5,855 nt of DNA from Propionibacterium sp. GTDB taxonomy: Bacteria > Actinomycetota > Actinomycetes > Propionibacteriales > Propionibacteriaceae. The stretch is taken from the NCBI GenBank assembly GCA_012514785.1, contig JAAYZP010000047.1, positions 1-5,855 on the forward strand, written 5' to 3'. The position numbers were made by a program, and so were the translations under genes. Shown here in pieces: positions 1-5,855 of the stretch. The notes beneath the pieces are model-generated. The model saw only the letters and a program-made list of their open reading frames with translations, did no database searches and was not told where the DNA came from. Positions within the stretch are counted from its first letter, which is position 1. Every line of letters starts with the position of its first letter.

Positions 1-1936
1 CGTCGCGGGCGACGTCCGTGACGGACTCGCCCATCGCGACCCCGACGGAGGCCGCCTTGAGCGCGGGGGCGTCGTTCACGCCGTCGCCGGTGACCGCGAC
101 GATCTTGTCGTCGGCCTGGAGCACCTTGACGATGCGCAGTTTGTCGCGCGGGGTCATCCGGGCGGCGACGGACGTCTCCTTGAGGCGGTCGCGCAGTTCG
201 AGGTCGCCCAGCTGCGCCATCTCCGTGCCGGTCAGCGGGTGGAAGTCGGTACGCAGACCGAGCCGTTCGCCGATGGCGACGGCGGTGGCCGGGTGGTCGC
301 CGGTGATCATCATCACCTGGATGCCGGCGCTGCGGCAGTCGGCGATGGCCTGCTTCACGCCCTCGCGCGGCGGGTCCATCATCGCCTGCAGGCCCGTGAA
401 GACGAGGCCCTCGGGCTCCGGGAGCGGCTCACCGGGTACGGGTTCCGGCACCTCGACGGAGGCCGTGGCGATCACGCGCGAGCCCCGGCCGGCGAGTGCG
501 AGGTTCGCCTCCCGGATGGATGCGCCGTCGAGGGGGCGCGGCCCGTCGGGGGAGTCCATCGTCGTGCAGAACTCCATCACCGTCTCGGGCGCGCCCTTGA
601 TGTGCATGACGTGGCGATCGCCGTCGCGGTAGATGGCCTGCGAATACTTGTTCGCCGACTCGTAGGGGATCGCGGCCGCGGGCGGCGCACCGTGTTCCTC
701 GATGGTCAGCGCCCCGGTGCGCAGGCCTGCGGCGGCCATGGCGACGTCGACGGCGTTGCCCACCAGCTCGTCCTCCACGTCCGGGTCGTGGAGCGACTCG
801 TTGCTCAGCGCTCCGGTGCGCAGCGAGCGGCGCTGCACCGCGCTGAGGGCCGGAGGTTCGCCGTCGGCGCTGCTGACATCGAGCTCGACCCCATCCGGGG
901 TCCACAGGTGCTCGACGGTCATCCGGTTGATCGTCAGCGTGCCGGTCTTGTCGGAGCCGATGATGTCGGTGGAGCCCAGCGTCTCGACGCTGGGCAGGCT
1001 GCGGATGACCGCGTTGTGCTTCGCCATCCGGGAGACGCCGACGCCGAGCGCGACGGTGAGCACGATCGGCAACGCCTCGGGCAGCGCGGAGACGATGAGT
1101 GCCACCAGGCCGCGGAAGGCGTCGGAGACGGGCGTGCCCATCACGATGGAGGCGATGGAGATCGTGCCGGCGATGACGACGGTGGCGACGGCGATGTGCT
1201 TCTCGAGCCGGTCGGTGAGCATCTGCAGGGGCGTCTTCTGCCCCTCCTCCTGGACGGACTGGGCGATCGCGCCCAGCTCGGTGTCGGTCCCCGTCCCCAC
1301 GACGACGCCGGTGGCCCGGCCGGATGCGACCAGGGTGCCGGAGTACGCCATGCTGTGTCGATCGCCGAGGGTGGTGTCCTCCGCGACGGCGTCGGCGCGC
1401 TTCGTCGTCGGCAAGACCTCCCCGGTGAGCATCGACTCGTTGACTTCCAGCCCGACGACGTCGGTCAGCCTCAGGTCGGCGGGCACCTTGTCGCCGGATT
1501 CCAGCCGCACCTCGTCGCCCGGCACGAGTTCGCGGGCCGGGATGACGGAGATCGTGTCGTCGCGGACCACCTGTGCCTCGGCCACCGTCAGTTGTCGCAG
1601 CGCGCGCACGTCGCGTTCGGACTTGCGTTCCTGCCAGAAGCCGAGGGAGGCGTTGAGCAGCAGCGTGATGACGATCACGACGGTGTCGAACCACTCCCCG
1701 AGGAGGCCGGTGATGGTGGCGGCGACGATGAGGAAGATGATCATGGGGGAGCGGAACTGCCGCAGCAGCACCTCGTACCAGGTGTCCGGCGGTCGTTCCT
1801 CGATCTCGTTGGGCCCGTGGCGCTCCATGCGGGCGCGGGCCTCGGCTTCGGTGATTCCCCCTTCCGCGGTCTCGAAGTGGGCACGGACCTCGTCGGTGTC
1901 GAGGGCGTGCCAGGACGTGGGGGCGGCAGTCGCCAT
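1..1936 (-). CDS. P-type (P2-like) cation-transporting ATPase, C-terminus outside window
   Basis: This is an integral membrane pump that couples ATP hydrolysis to cation transport through an aspartyl-phosphate intermediate. The frame is open from ATG at 1936 to the left edge, giving 645 residues and no stop. Visible parts: N-terminal cation-ATPase domain (about 8-60, with WHALD and HGPNEI); TM1 and TM2 (about 64-80 and 84-101); actuator loop with TGE at 171-173; TM3 (about 248-267); TM4 with PEALP at 286-290; phosphorylation motif DKTGTLT with Asp329; KGAPE at 447-451 in the nucleotide domain; TGDHP at 545-549; GDGVND at 616-621. Related pumps are near 900 residues, so TM5-TM10 are missing. 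The order of motifs and the PE-LP motif in TM4 resemble the Ca2+/Mn2+ (P2A) group, but the ion cannot be assigned without TM5 and TM6. The actuator motif reads TGEV, not the usual TGES. An in-frame ATG lies 13 codons upstream (1975) but has no ribosome site; 1936 has one. It is divergent from the SDR gene. Confidence 0.95.
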   Translation of the reverse strand, partial: MATAAPTSWHALDTDEVRAHFETAEGGITEAEARARMERHGPNEIEERPPDTWYEVLLRQFRSPMIIFLIVAATITGLLGEWFDTVVIVITLLLNASLGFWQERKSERDVRALRQLTVAEAQVVRDDTISVIPARELVPGDEVRLESGDKVPADLRLTDVVGLEVNESMLTGEVLPTTKRADAVAEDTTLGDRHSMAYSGTLVASGRATGVVVGTGTDTELGAIAQSVQEEGQKTPLQMLTDRLEKHIAVATVVIAGTISIASIVMGTPVSDAFRGLVALIVSALPEALPIVLTVALGVGVSRMAKHNAVIRSLPSVETLGSTDIIGSDKTGTLTINRMTVEHLWTPDGVELDVSSADGEPPALSAVQRRSLRTGALSNESLHDPDVEDELVGNAVDVAMAAAGLRTGALTIEEHGAPPAAAIPYESANKYSQAIYRDGDRHVMHIKGAPETVMEFCTTMDSPDGPRPLDGASIREANLALAGRGSRVIATASVEVPEPVPGEPLPEPEGLVFTGLQAMMDPPREGVKQAIADCRSAGIQVMMITGDHPATAVAIGERLGLRTDFHPLTGTEMAQLGDLELRDRLKETSVAARMTPRDKLRIVKVLQADDKIVAVTGDGVNDAPALKAASVGVAMGESVTDVARD

Positions 1937-1939
1937 GGA

Positions 1940-1946
1940 TTCCTTC
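1940..1946 (-). promoter_or_regulatory. Ribosome binding site of the ATPase gene
   Basis: Read on the minus strand this is GAAGGAA, three bases before the ATG whose first base is 1936. It supports this start over the in-frame ATG at 1975, which has no Shine-Dalgarno-like sequence before it. Confidence 0.6.
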
Positions 1947-2102
1947 GTTCGGGGGATCGCCTTCCCTTCCACCATACGAAACGAGAGCTGAGGTCCTAGT
2001 TTGTTGCCATCCGCACGCTCCGTGTCGAGCAGGGCTAGGTGGATGGCCACCGGGATACTGTTCGCTCACGAGCCCACACCGGCCGGTCAAACTCGGGCCT
2101 GA

Positions 2103-2109
2103 AGAGGAG
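2103..2109 (+). promoter_or_regulatory. Ribosome binding site deciding the SDR start
   Basis: AGAGGAG lies four bases before the GTG at 2114. The in-frame ATG at 2039 has no such site and would add 25 Arg/Ser-rich residues before the Rossmann fold. The ATG at 2129 is 19 bases away. The site therefore favours GTG 2114. Confidence 0.65.
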
Positions 2110-2113
2110 AACT

Positions 2114-3019
2114 GTGACGCAATTCGACATGCCGGACATGGCTGGCGCCACTGCTGTGGTTACAGGGGCCAGCGACGGCATCGGGCTCGAGATCGCGCAG
2201 GCCTTGGCCGGGTCCGGCGCCGCGGTGATCCTCCCGGTGCGCAACCGAGAGAAGGGGCAGCGGGCCGTGGCTCGGATCCGGGAGTCGGTGCCCGACGCGC
2301 GGCTGGCGCTGCGGGATCTGGACCTGGCGCGGCTGGACACCGTCGCCGCGCTCGTTCAAGCCCTCCGCGACGAATCAGCACGGATCGACCACCTCGTCCT
2401 CAACGCCGGCGTCATCCTCCTCGGCGACCGCGAACGGCACGTCACCGAGGATGGTTTCGAGCTGCACTTCCAGACCAACTTCCTCGGCCACTACGCGCTG
2501 ACCTTGGGCCTCCTGCCGCTGCTGCGGACATCCCGGGGCCGCGTCGTCGTGCAGACCAGCCTCGCCACGCGGTTCGGGCGCGTTGCCTGGGACGACCTCC
2601 AGTTGCAGCACCGGTACTCGGCGTTCCGGGCCTACGCGTCGTCGAAGGCGGCGCTCGGGCTGTTCGCCACCGAGTTCGCGCGTCGAAGCGACGACGAAGC
2701 CTGGGGCGTGACCCTGGGCATCTCCCACCCAGGCGTGGCGCCGGATACGTCGATCGCGGGGCCGCTGCGCGCCAAGCGGACCGGGTCGGGAAGCCACAAG
2801 GTCTCGGCACGGCTCGGGCACAGCCCCGCCGAGGCGGCGCTCCCCGCGCTGATGGCGATGATGTCGACGCCGCGGCCGGGGGAGATGTGCGTGCCGAGGT
2901 ACGAGATCTCGGGGCAGCCGAAGCGGCGCCGCATCTACCGGCGCATCAGCGACCCGGCTGCGGCGGCGAGGATCTGGGACGTCGGCGACCGGCTGCTCGT
3001 CGAACGACCGGCGGAGTAG
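2114..3019 (+). CDS. Short-chain dehydrogenase/reductase (SDR), NADP(H)-type
   Basis: This is a 301-residue, probably cytosolic oxidoreductase with a Rossmann fold, starting at GTG 2114 (first residues VTQFDMPDMAG). Numbered from that start, the dinucleotide loop TGASDGIG is at 17-24. Arg43-Asn44 after the second strand suggests a preference for NADP(H). Asp68-Leu-Asp70 matches the adenine-contacting position, and NAG is at 97-99. The catalytic tetrad is Asn122 (in TNFLGHY), Ser149, Tyr174 and Lys178 (YASSK). The NFLGHYALT segment and the length of about 300 residues resemble the retinol dehydrogenase / WW-domain oxidoreductase / protochlorophyllide reductase-like branch of SDRs. Bacterial members of that branch act on many lipophilic carbonyl or alcohol substrates, so the substrate cannot be named. 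The gene is divergent from the ATPase and convergent with the hydrolase. It is followed 17 bases after its stop by palindromic element A. No operon partner is visible. Confidence 0.92.
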   Translation: MTQFDMPDMAGATAVVTGASDGIGLEIAQALAGSGAAVILPVRNREKGQRAVARIRESVPDARLALRDLDLARLDTVAALVQALRDESARIDHLVLNAGVILLGDRERHVTEDGFELHFQTNFLGHYALTLGLLPLLRTSRGRVVVQTSLATRFGRVAWDDLQLQHRYSAFRAYASSKAALGLFATEFARRSDDEAWGVTLGISHPGVAPDTSIAGPLRAKRTGSGSHKVSARLGHSPAEAALPALMAMMSTPRPGEMCVPRYEISGQPKRRRIYRRISDPAAAARIWDVGDRLLVERPAE

Positions 3020-3023
3020 ACCA

Positions 3024-3090
3024 CGGGCGCTCTCGTGTGGACTTGACTACCGAAGTCGGTGGCCAGGTCCACGGCAGGTAGCGACGCCCG
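3024..3090 (+). terminator. Possible transcription terminator after the SDR gene, built on palindrome A
   Basis: Starting five bases after the SDR stop, CGGGCG (3024-3029) can pair with CGCCCG (3085-3090), and GTGGACTT (3037-3044) can pair with AGGTCCAC (3065-3072) with one wobble. Within the loop, ACCGA (3049-3053) faces TCGGT (3056-3060). The position suits a 3' end hairpin. No T-run follows, so intrinsic termination is uncertain, although many actinobacterial terminators lack one. Confidence 0.35.
3037..3079 (+). repeat. Palindromic repeat element, copy A
   Basis: This 43-base segment matches 3466-3508 at 38 of 43 positions in direct orientation. It keeps the right arm (GTCCACGGCAGGT) and the inner core GTCGGTGGCC. 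On the left side it lacks the ACCTGCC that completes the stem in copy B, so it looks like a one-sided or degenerate copy. It begins 17 bases after the SDR stop. Confidence 0.75.
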
Positions 3091-3458
3091 CACTAGTGTC
3101 GGTAAGACTGATGTCATTGTCAGGTTTATGAGAAAGTGAGCCTCCGCTGACAGCTCCCGTAGACCGCACGTAGAGGCCCGTCGGAGGCGCTGCTTCATCG
3201 TTCATCAGCTTCGCGACTCTATGGGGCGAGAAAGCGGTGCACGTCGGGCGTCAGTCCCCTCGGTGCCAGCTGGTTGAGCCGCCGCCGGGCGTCAGCCCTG
3301 CGGCGTGGTCGAAACCACCCCGGACTAGGGCAGGGGCCAGATCCACGCGGCCATCGAAGATGGTCTCGCTGGTCGATGCGGCGAAGGCACGCAACGCGGG
3401 AGATTGATGCCATGGCGGCTGTGGTCGACGATGAAGCCACCCGCCGCAACTCGCCGCA

Positions 3459-3508
3459 ACCTGCCGTGGACTTAACCCCCGATGTCGGTGGCCAAGTCCA
3501 CGGCAGGT
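3459..3508 (+). repeat. Palindromic repeat element, copy B
   Basis: A perfect 15-bp inverted repeat: ACCTGCCGTGGACTT at 3459-3473 and its reverse complement at 3494-3508, with a 20-base loop. The loop holds CCGA and TCGG, which form a second, small palindrome. It lies about 50 bases beyond the hydrolase stop on the minus strand. The arms are long enough for a stable hairpin or cruciform. It may act as a terminator, as an RNA 3' end protector, or be a REP-like mobile palindrome; the sequence alone does not decide. Confidence 0.8.
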
Positions 3509-3516
3509 GGTCGTAG

Positions 3517-3541
3517 CCGGGCTTCGGTGTCAAGGGCCCGG
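3517..3541 (-). terminator. Possible GC hairpin at the hydrolase 3' end
   Basis: CCGGGC (3517-3522) and GCCCGG (3536-3541) form a 6-bp GC-only stem with a 13-base loop, 16 bases past the hydrolase stop in its transcription direction. No T-run follows on the minus strand. Palindrome B lies next downstream and could be the true terminator, or the two could act together. Confidence 0.25.
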
Positions 3542-3557
3542 GACGGGTTCGCGTCGG

Positions 3558-4406
3558 TCAGTCGCCGCGGATCCGTGCCGCGGCAAGGTCCAGTGACGCG
3601 TGGGCCTCGGGTGCGTCAAATCCGATGTAGACGTGGAAGGCGTCCTCCACCAGCTCGAGTTCGACGTCGGCGCCCTGCTCACGTGCCTTGTCCACGAAGA
3701 GGAGGACATCCGGCAGCAGCAAGTCCTTCGTGCCCTGCAGCACGGTCATCGGCGGCAGTCCGCTCAGATCGGCGAACATCGGGCTGACCATGGGATCGGT
3801 GACCTCGCGGGTACCGGCCCAGTTCCTTCCTGCCCGCTGCAGTTGCTCCACCACCATCAGTGCGTCGATGGGCTCCATCTCCAACGACTCCGGATGGACG
3901 TTGCGCAGATCCGTCCATGGTGCGTGGATCACGAGGTGGTCCGGCATGGGGTTGCCCTGCTCGCGTGCGCGCAGCGAGTGAACGAGTGACATGTTGCCGC
4001 CCGCGGAGTCACCGGCGACGCCTACGCGGTGGTCGCCAGCGGCTTTCTTCACCTCGACGGCGAGGGCGTCGAGCAGCGGAAGCGCGTCGTCAAGCGTGGC
4101 ATCCGGGCCCGGCACGTAGTGCGGCACCCACACATCAGCGCCGGTGCGATCCGCCAGCCCGGCGACGACGTTCCAGTGGGGTTCGATGAACGGCAGCGTG
4201 TAGGCGCCGCCGTGGTAGTAGATGATCTGCATGCCGGAGCCGTTCGCGCGCGGGTGGAGAACGTGCACCAGCACGCCGGAAACCTGGCGCTCCTCGATCT
4301 CGTAGCGCTCATCCAACTCCTCTGGAATCGGCGCGTGCTCCTTGACCATGCCCGGCTTGAGAGCTTCCTCGAAGCCCTCCAAAAGCTCGGCCTTACCGGC
4401 CATCAT
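3558..4406 (-). CDS. HSL-family alpha/beta hydrolase (esterase/lipase-like), 5' end hit by an IS
   Basis: This is a serine hydrolase of the hormone-sensitive lipase type (alpha/beta hydrolase fold 3), expected to cleave carboxylic esters of small or medium acyl chains; the substrate is unknown. From ATG 4406 it has 282 residues. In that numbering the oxyanion-hole motif YYHGGAY has HGG at 65-67, the nucleophile elbow GDSAGG has Ser134, the acid is Asp228 (in GTKDLLLPD) and the base is His258 (in EDAFHVY). The family core is therefore complete. No signal peptide or membrane segment is visible. The start is uncertain: two adjacent ATGs (4406 and 4403) lie only 13 host bases from the IS end (4420) and have no proper ribosome site. 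The frame stays open to a TTG at 4502 inside the IS, which would add 32 residues, the first 27 wholly IS-encoded. The native start may also have been upstream and been removed. Expression may be impaired. Confidence 0.88.
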   Translation of the reverse strand: MMAGKAELLEGFEEALKPGMVKEHAPIPEELDERYEIEERQVSGVLVHVLHPRANGSGMQIIYYHGGAYTLPFIEPHWNVVAGLADRTGADVWVPHYVPGPDATLDDALPLLDALAVEVKKAAGDHRVGVAGDSAGGNMSLVHSLRAREQGNPMPDHLVIHAPWTDLRNVHPESLEMEPIDALMVVEQLQRAGRNWAGTREVTDPMVSPMFADLSGLPPMTVLQGTKDLLLPDVLLFVDKAREQGADVELELVEDAFHVYIGFDAPEAHASLDLAAARIRGD

Positions 4407-4419
4407 CGTGTCGTAAACT

Positions 4420-4443
4420 GGCTCTCCTGACACATCTGTGGGT
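4420..4443 (+). repeat. Left terminal inverted repeat of the IS
   Basis: It reads GGCT followed by CTCCTGACACATCTGTGGGT. Its reverse complement matches the right end at 23 of 24 positions; the difference is base 4 (T here, G in the right end read inward). The first base is taken as the element boundary because pairing and the GG terminus both begin there. Confidence 0.93.
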
Positions 4444-4473
4444 GGGTTGAGCGTGGTGTGAGGAGCGCACGCC

Positions 4474-4524
4474 GTGCTCAGAGTAGGTTTCTGATCTGTC
4501 AAGGAAACAGGAACCAGTGCTCAG
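4474..4524 (+). promoter_or_regulatory. IS leader with direct repeat GTGCTCAG, possible operator
   Basis: GTGCTCAG occurs at 4474-4481 and again at 4517-4524, with 35 bases between the copies. The second copy overlaps the transposase ribosome site. A weak -10-like TAGGTT lies at 4484-4489, but no matching -35 is seen. The placement would suit binding sites for the transposase or a repressor, or may be chance. Confidence 0.25.
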
Positions 4525-4527
4525 GAG
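4523..4527 (+). promoter_or_regulatory. Ribosome binding site of the transposase gene
   Basis: AGGAG, six bases before the GTG at 4534. It fixes the transposase start; no better candidate is seen near it. Confidence 0.65.
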
Positions 4528-4533
4528 AACGAC

Positions 4534-5832
4534 GTGCGCGATGTCAGCCTATGGCAGTGCTTGTTGGGTGTCGAGAAGACCGTGGTCGAAGGTGTCGAGT
4601 TCGACGAGGACGCTCAGGTGCTGGTGGCCCATGTGCGCCCGGCCGCGAGGCAGCGGGGTCGGTGCGGTCTGTGTCGTCGTCGTAGTCCGGGGTATGACGC
4701 CTGGCCGGGCCGGCGGCGTTGGCGGACTCTGGACCTGGGCAGCGTGACGGCGGTGCTGGAGGCCCGGTCCCCGCGGGTGAGGTGCCGGGTCCATGGGGTG
4801 GTGGTCGCCGCGGTGCCGTGGGCCCGGCACGACGCGGGACATACCTACGCCTTCGACGACCAGGTCGCCTGGCTGGCGACCCGATCGGCGAAGTCCACGG
4901 TCACCGAGCTGATGCGGATCGCCTGGCGCACCGTGGGCTCGATCATCGCCCGGGTATGGGACGACGTGGAGGCCGGCACCGACCGGTTCGCGAAGCTGCG
5001 GCGGATCGGGATCGACGAGATCAGCTACAAGAAGGGCCACAAGTACCTGATGGTCGTGGTTGACCACGACACCGGTCGGTTGGTGTGGGCCGCGCCGGGA
5101 CGCTCCAAGGCCACCGTCGGCGAGTTCTTCGACCTGCTCGGACCCGAGCGCAGTTCCCAGATCACCCACGTCTCCGCTGATGGGGCCGACTTCATCGACA
5201 CGATCGTGGCCGAGATGTGCCCTGGCGCGGTCCGGGTCGCTGATCCGTTCCACATCGTCAAGTGGGCCACTGAGGCGCTCGACGAAGTCCGCCGGGAAGC
5301 TTGGAACGACGCGCGGAAGCTGGCCCGCAGCGAGCCCAAACCTGCGAGGGGCCGTCCCCGCGCCGATGCGCCACCACGGCCGGGCAGTGAGCGCGCCAAG
5401 GCCCTCAAGGGGGCCCGCTACTCGCTGTGGAAGAACCCGGAGAACCTCACCGACAACCAGCAGGCCAAGCTCGCCTGGATCGCCCAGACCGATCCCCGGC
5501 TGTATCGGGCGTATCTGCTCAAAGAAGGCCTGCGAACCGTGTTCAAGCTACCCCACGCCGCGGCCGCTGAGGCGCTGGACCGGTGGATCAGTTGGGCCCG
5601 CCGATGCCGGATCCCGGCGTTCGTGAAACTCCAACGAAGCATCGTTAAACACCGCGCAAGGATCCTCGCCGCGATCGAGCACGGCCTGTCCAACGGGCTG
5701 ATCGAATCGACCAACACCAAGATCCGCCTGATCACCCGGATGGCGTTCGGCTTCAAATCGCCCGCAGCACTGATCGCCCTCGCACTGCTCAGCCTCGGCG
5801 GCCACCGACCAGCCCTACCCGGCCGGATCTAA
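4534..5832 (+). CDS. ISL3-family transposase
   Basis: This 432-residue DDE transposase (GTG start at 4534, TAA at 5830-5832) moves the surrounding element by cutting and joining its ends. The N-terminal zinc-binding region has Cys44-x2-Cys47 and Cys84-x2-His87, as in ISL3 enzymes. A helix-turn-helix-like region follows (about 105-145, including STVTELMRIAWRTVGSIIARVW). The catalytic core has Asp161 (GIDEISYKKGHKY), Asp216 (HVSADGADF) and Glu391 (SNGLIESTNTKIR). The family signature DPFHIVKWA lies between the last two, and the typical MAFGFKSP segment follows the Glu. Length is usual for the family and no frameshift or internal stop is present. The stop codon's last base is the first base of the right inverted repeat. 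Start choice is supported by AGGAG six bases upstream and by the MRDVSLWQCLLGVE start typical of such proteins. Confidence 0.95.
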   Translation: MRDVSLWQCLLGVEKTVVEGVEFDEDAQVLVAHVRPAARQRGRCGLCRRRSPGYDAWPGRRRWRTLDLGSVTAVLEARSPRVRCRVHGVVVAAVPWARHDAGHTYAFDDQVAWLATRSAKSTVTELMRIAWRTVGSIIARVWDDVEAGTDRFAKLRRIGIDEISYKKGHKYLMVVVDHDTGRLVWAAPGRSKATVGEFFDLLGPERSSQITHVSADGADFIDTIVAEMCPGAVRVADPFHIVKWATEALDEVRREAWNDARKLARSEPKPARGRPRADAPPRPGSERAKALKGARYSLWKNPENLTDNQQAKLAWIAQTDPRLYRAYLLKEGLRTVFKLPHAAAAEALDRWISWARRCRIPAFVKLQRSIVKHRARILAAIEHGLSNGLIESTNTKIRLITRMAFGFKSPAALIALALLSLGGHRPALPGRI

Positions 5833-5855
5833 CCCACAGATGTGTCAGGAGCGCC
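5832..5855 (-). repeat. Right terminal inverted repeat of the IS
   Basis: Read inward on the minus strand it is GGCG followed by CTCCTGACACATCTGTGGGT, matching the left end except at base 4. It overlaps the last base of the transposase stop codon and ends on the last base of the window. Confidence 0.93.

Larger units (their letters stand above)
3020..3557. other. 538-bp convergent intergenic region without a recognisable gene
   Basis: This is the space between the stop codons of the SDR (3019) and the hydrolase (3558). Short open frames exist on both strands, but none has a ribosome site plus a recognisable protein; their translations are low-complexity and Arg-rich and run through the palindromic repeats. 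What it holds: palindromic element A (3037-3079), element B (3459-3508), a GC hairpin next to the hydrolase stop (3517-3541), a spaced inverted repeat GCCTCCG/CGGAGGC (3140-3146 and 3182-3188), and the decamer CGGGCGTCAG twice (3245-3254 and 3286-3295). The stretch around 3100-3140 is noticeably less GC-rich than its surroundings. It could be a decayed gene or mobile-element remnant; I cannot identify one. Confidence 0.7.
4420..5855 (+). mobile_element. Complete ISL3-family insertion sequence (1436 bp)
   Basis: The element is bounded by 24-bp terminal inverted repeats (4420-4443 and 5832-5855) with one mismatch. Both begin with GG, as is usual for ISL3 elements. It carries a single full-length ISL3 transposase on the plus strand with ribosome site, GTG start and intact catalytic motifs, so it looks capable of moving. 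The host bases next to the left end are CGTAAACT (4412-4419). ISL3 elements normally duplicate 8 bp of target, but the right flank lies outside the window, so the duplication cannot be checked. The insertion sits at the 5' end of the hydrolase gene. Confidence 0.93.

Noticed and set aside
239..1999. Long plus-strand open frame (586 codons) opposite the ATPase
   Set aside because: It is antisense to a gene with every P-type ATPase motif. The Asp/Gly/His/Arg-rich translation has no domain and is a typical high-GC shadow frame.
429..2090. Minus-strand open frame of 553 codons overlapping the ATPase
   Set aside because: It lies in another frame of the same strand, is Arg/His/Gly-rich and lacks motifs. 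The true frame runs off the window edge.
2039..2113. Upstream ATG (2039) as the SDR start
   Set aside because: It has no ribosome site and would add 25 non-homologous residues before the Rossmann fold. GTG 2114 has AGAGGAG four bases upstream.
3459..3508. Palindromes as the start of a CRISPR array
   Set aside because: Only two copies, 429 bases apart, with no regular spacers and no cas genes in the window.
3219..3533. Short open frames on both strands in the convergent spacer
   Set aside because: Their translations run through the palindromic repeats, resemble no known family and lack a supported start.
4497..4502. TTGACA on the minus strand as an outward -35 box of the IS
   Set aside because: No -10-like hexamer at 16-18 bp spacing, and it is too far (77 bp) from the IS end to form a hybrid promoter with host DNA.
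4549..5253. Minus-strand open frame opposite the transposase
   Set aside because: Antisense shadow of a well-supported ISL3 transposase, with no ribosome site or motif.

Overview
The window is GC-rich DNA with G/C-ending codons, GTG starts and purine-rich ribosome binding sites, which fits a high-GC actinobacterium (Actinomycetota). No gene allows a closer placement. Four protein genes are supported. From left to right they are: a large P-type cation ATPase on the minus strand, cut by the left window edge; a short-chain dehydrogenase/reductase (SDR) on the plus strand; an HSL-type alpha/beta hydrolase on the minus strand; and a complete ISL3-family insertion sequence whose transposase is on the plus strand.

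The ATPase (1-1936) and the SDR (GTG at 2114 to 3019) are divergent and share a 177-bp intergenic region. The SDR and the hydrolase converge on a 538-bp region (3020-3557) with no credible gene. This region carries two copies of a palindromic element, one placed just after the stop of each converging gene, plus some smaller inverted and direct repeats.

The insertion sequence spans 4420-5855 (1436 bp). It has 24-bp terminal inverted repeats with a single mismatch and an apparently intact 432-residue transposase. It landed at the 5' end of the hydrolase gene, leaving only 13 host bases before the first plausible native ATG. The hydrolase reading frame stays open into the element, so a naive gene call would start at a TTG inside the IS and add 27 to 28 IS-encoded residues. 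The right inverted repeat ends on the last base of the window, so the other flank, the target duplication and the hydrolase's original upstream region are not visible.

I see no evidence that the chromosomal genes form one pathway. They are an ion pump, an NADP-type oxidoreductase and a carboxylesterase-like hydrolase in separate transcription units. I did not find a clearly new multi-gene system. The most interesting signals are the paired palindromes in the convergent spacer and the junction between the IS and the hydrolase.
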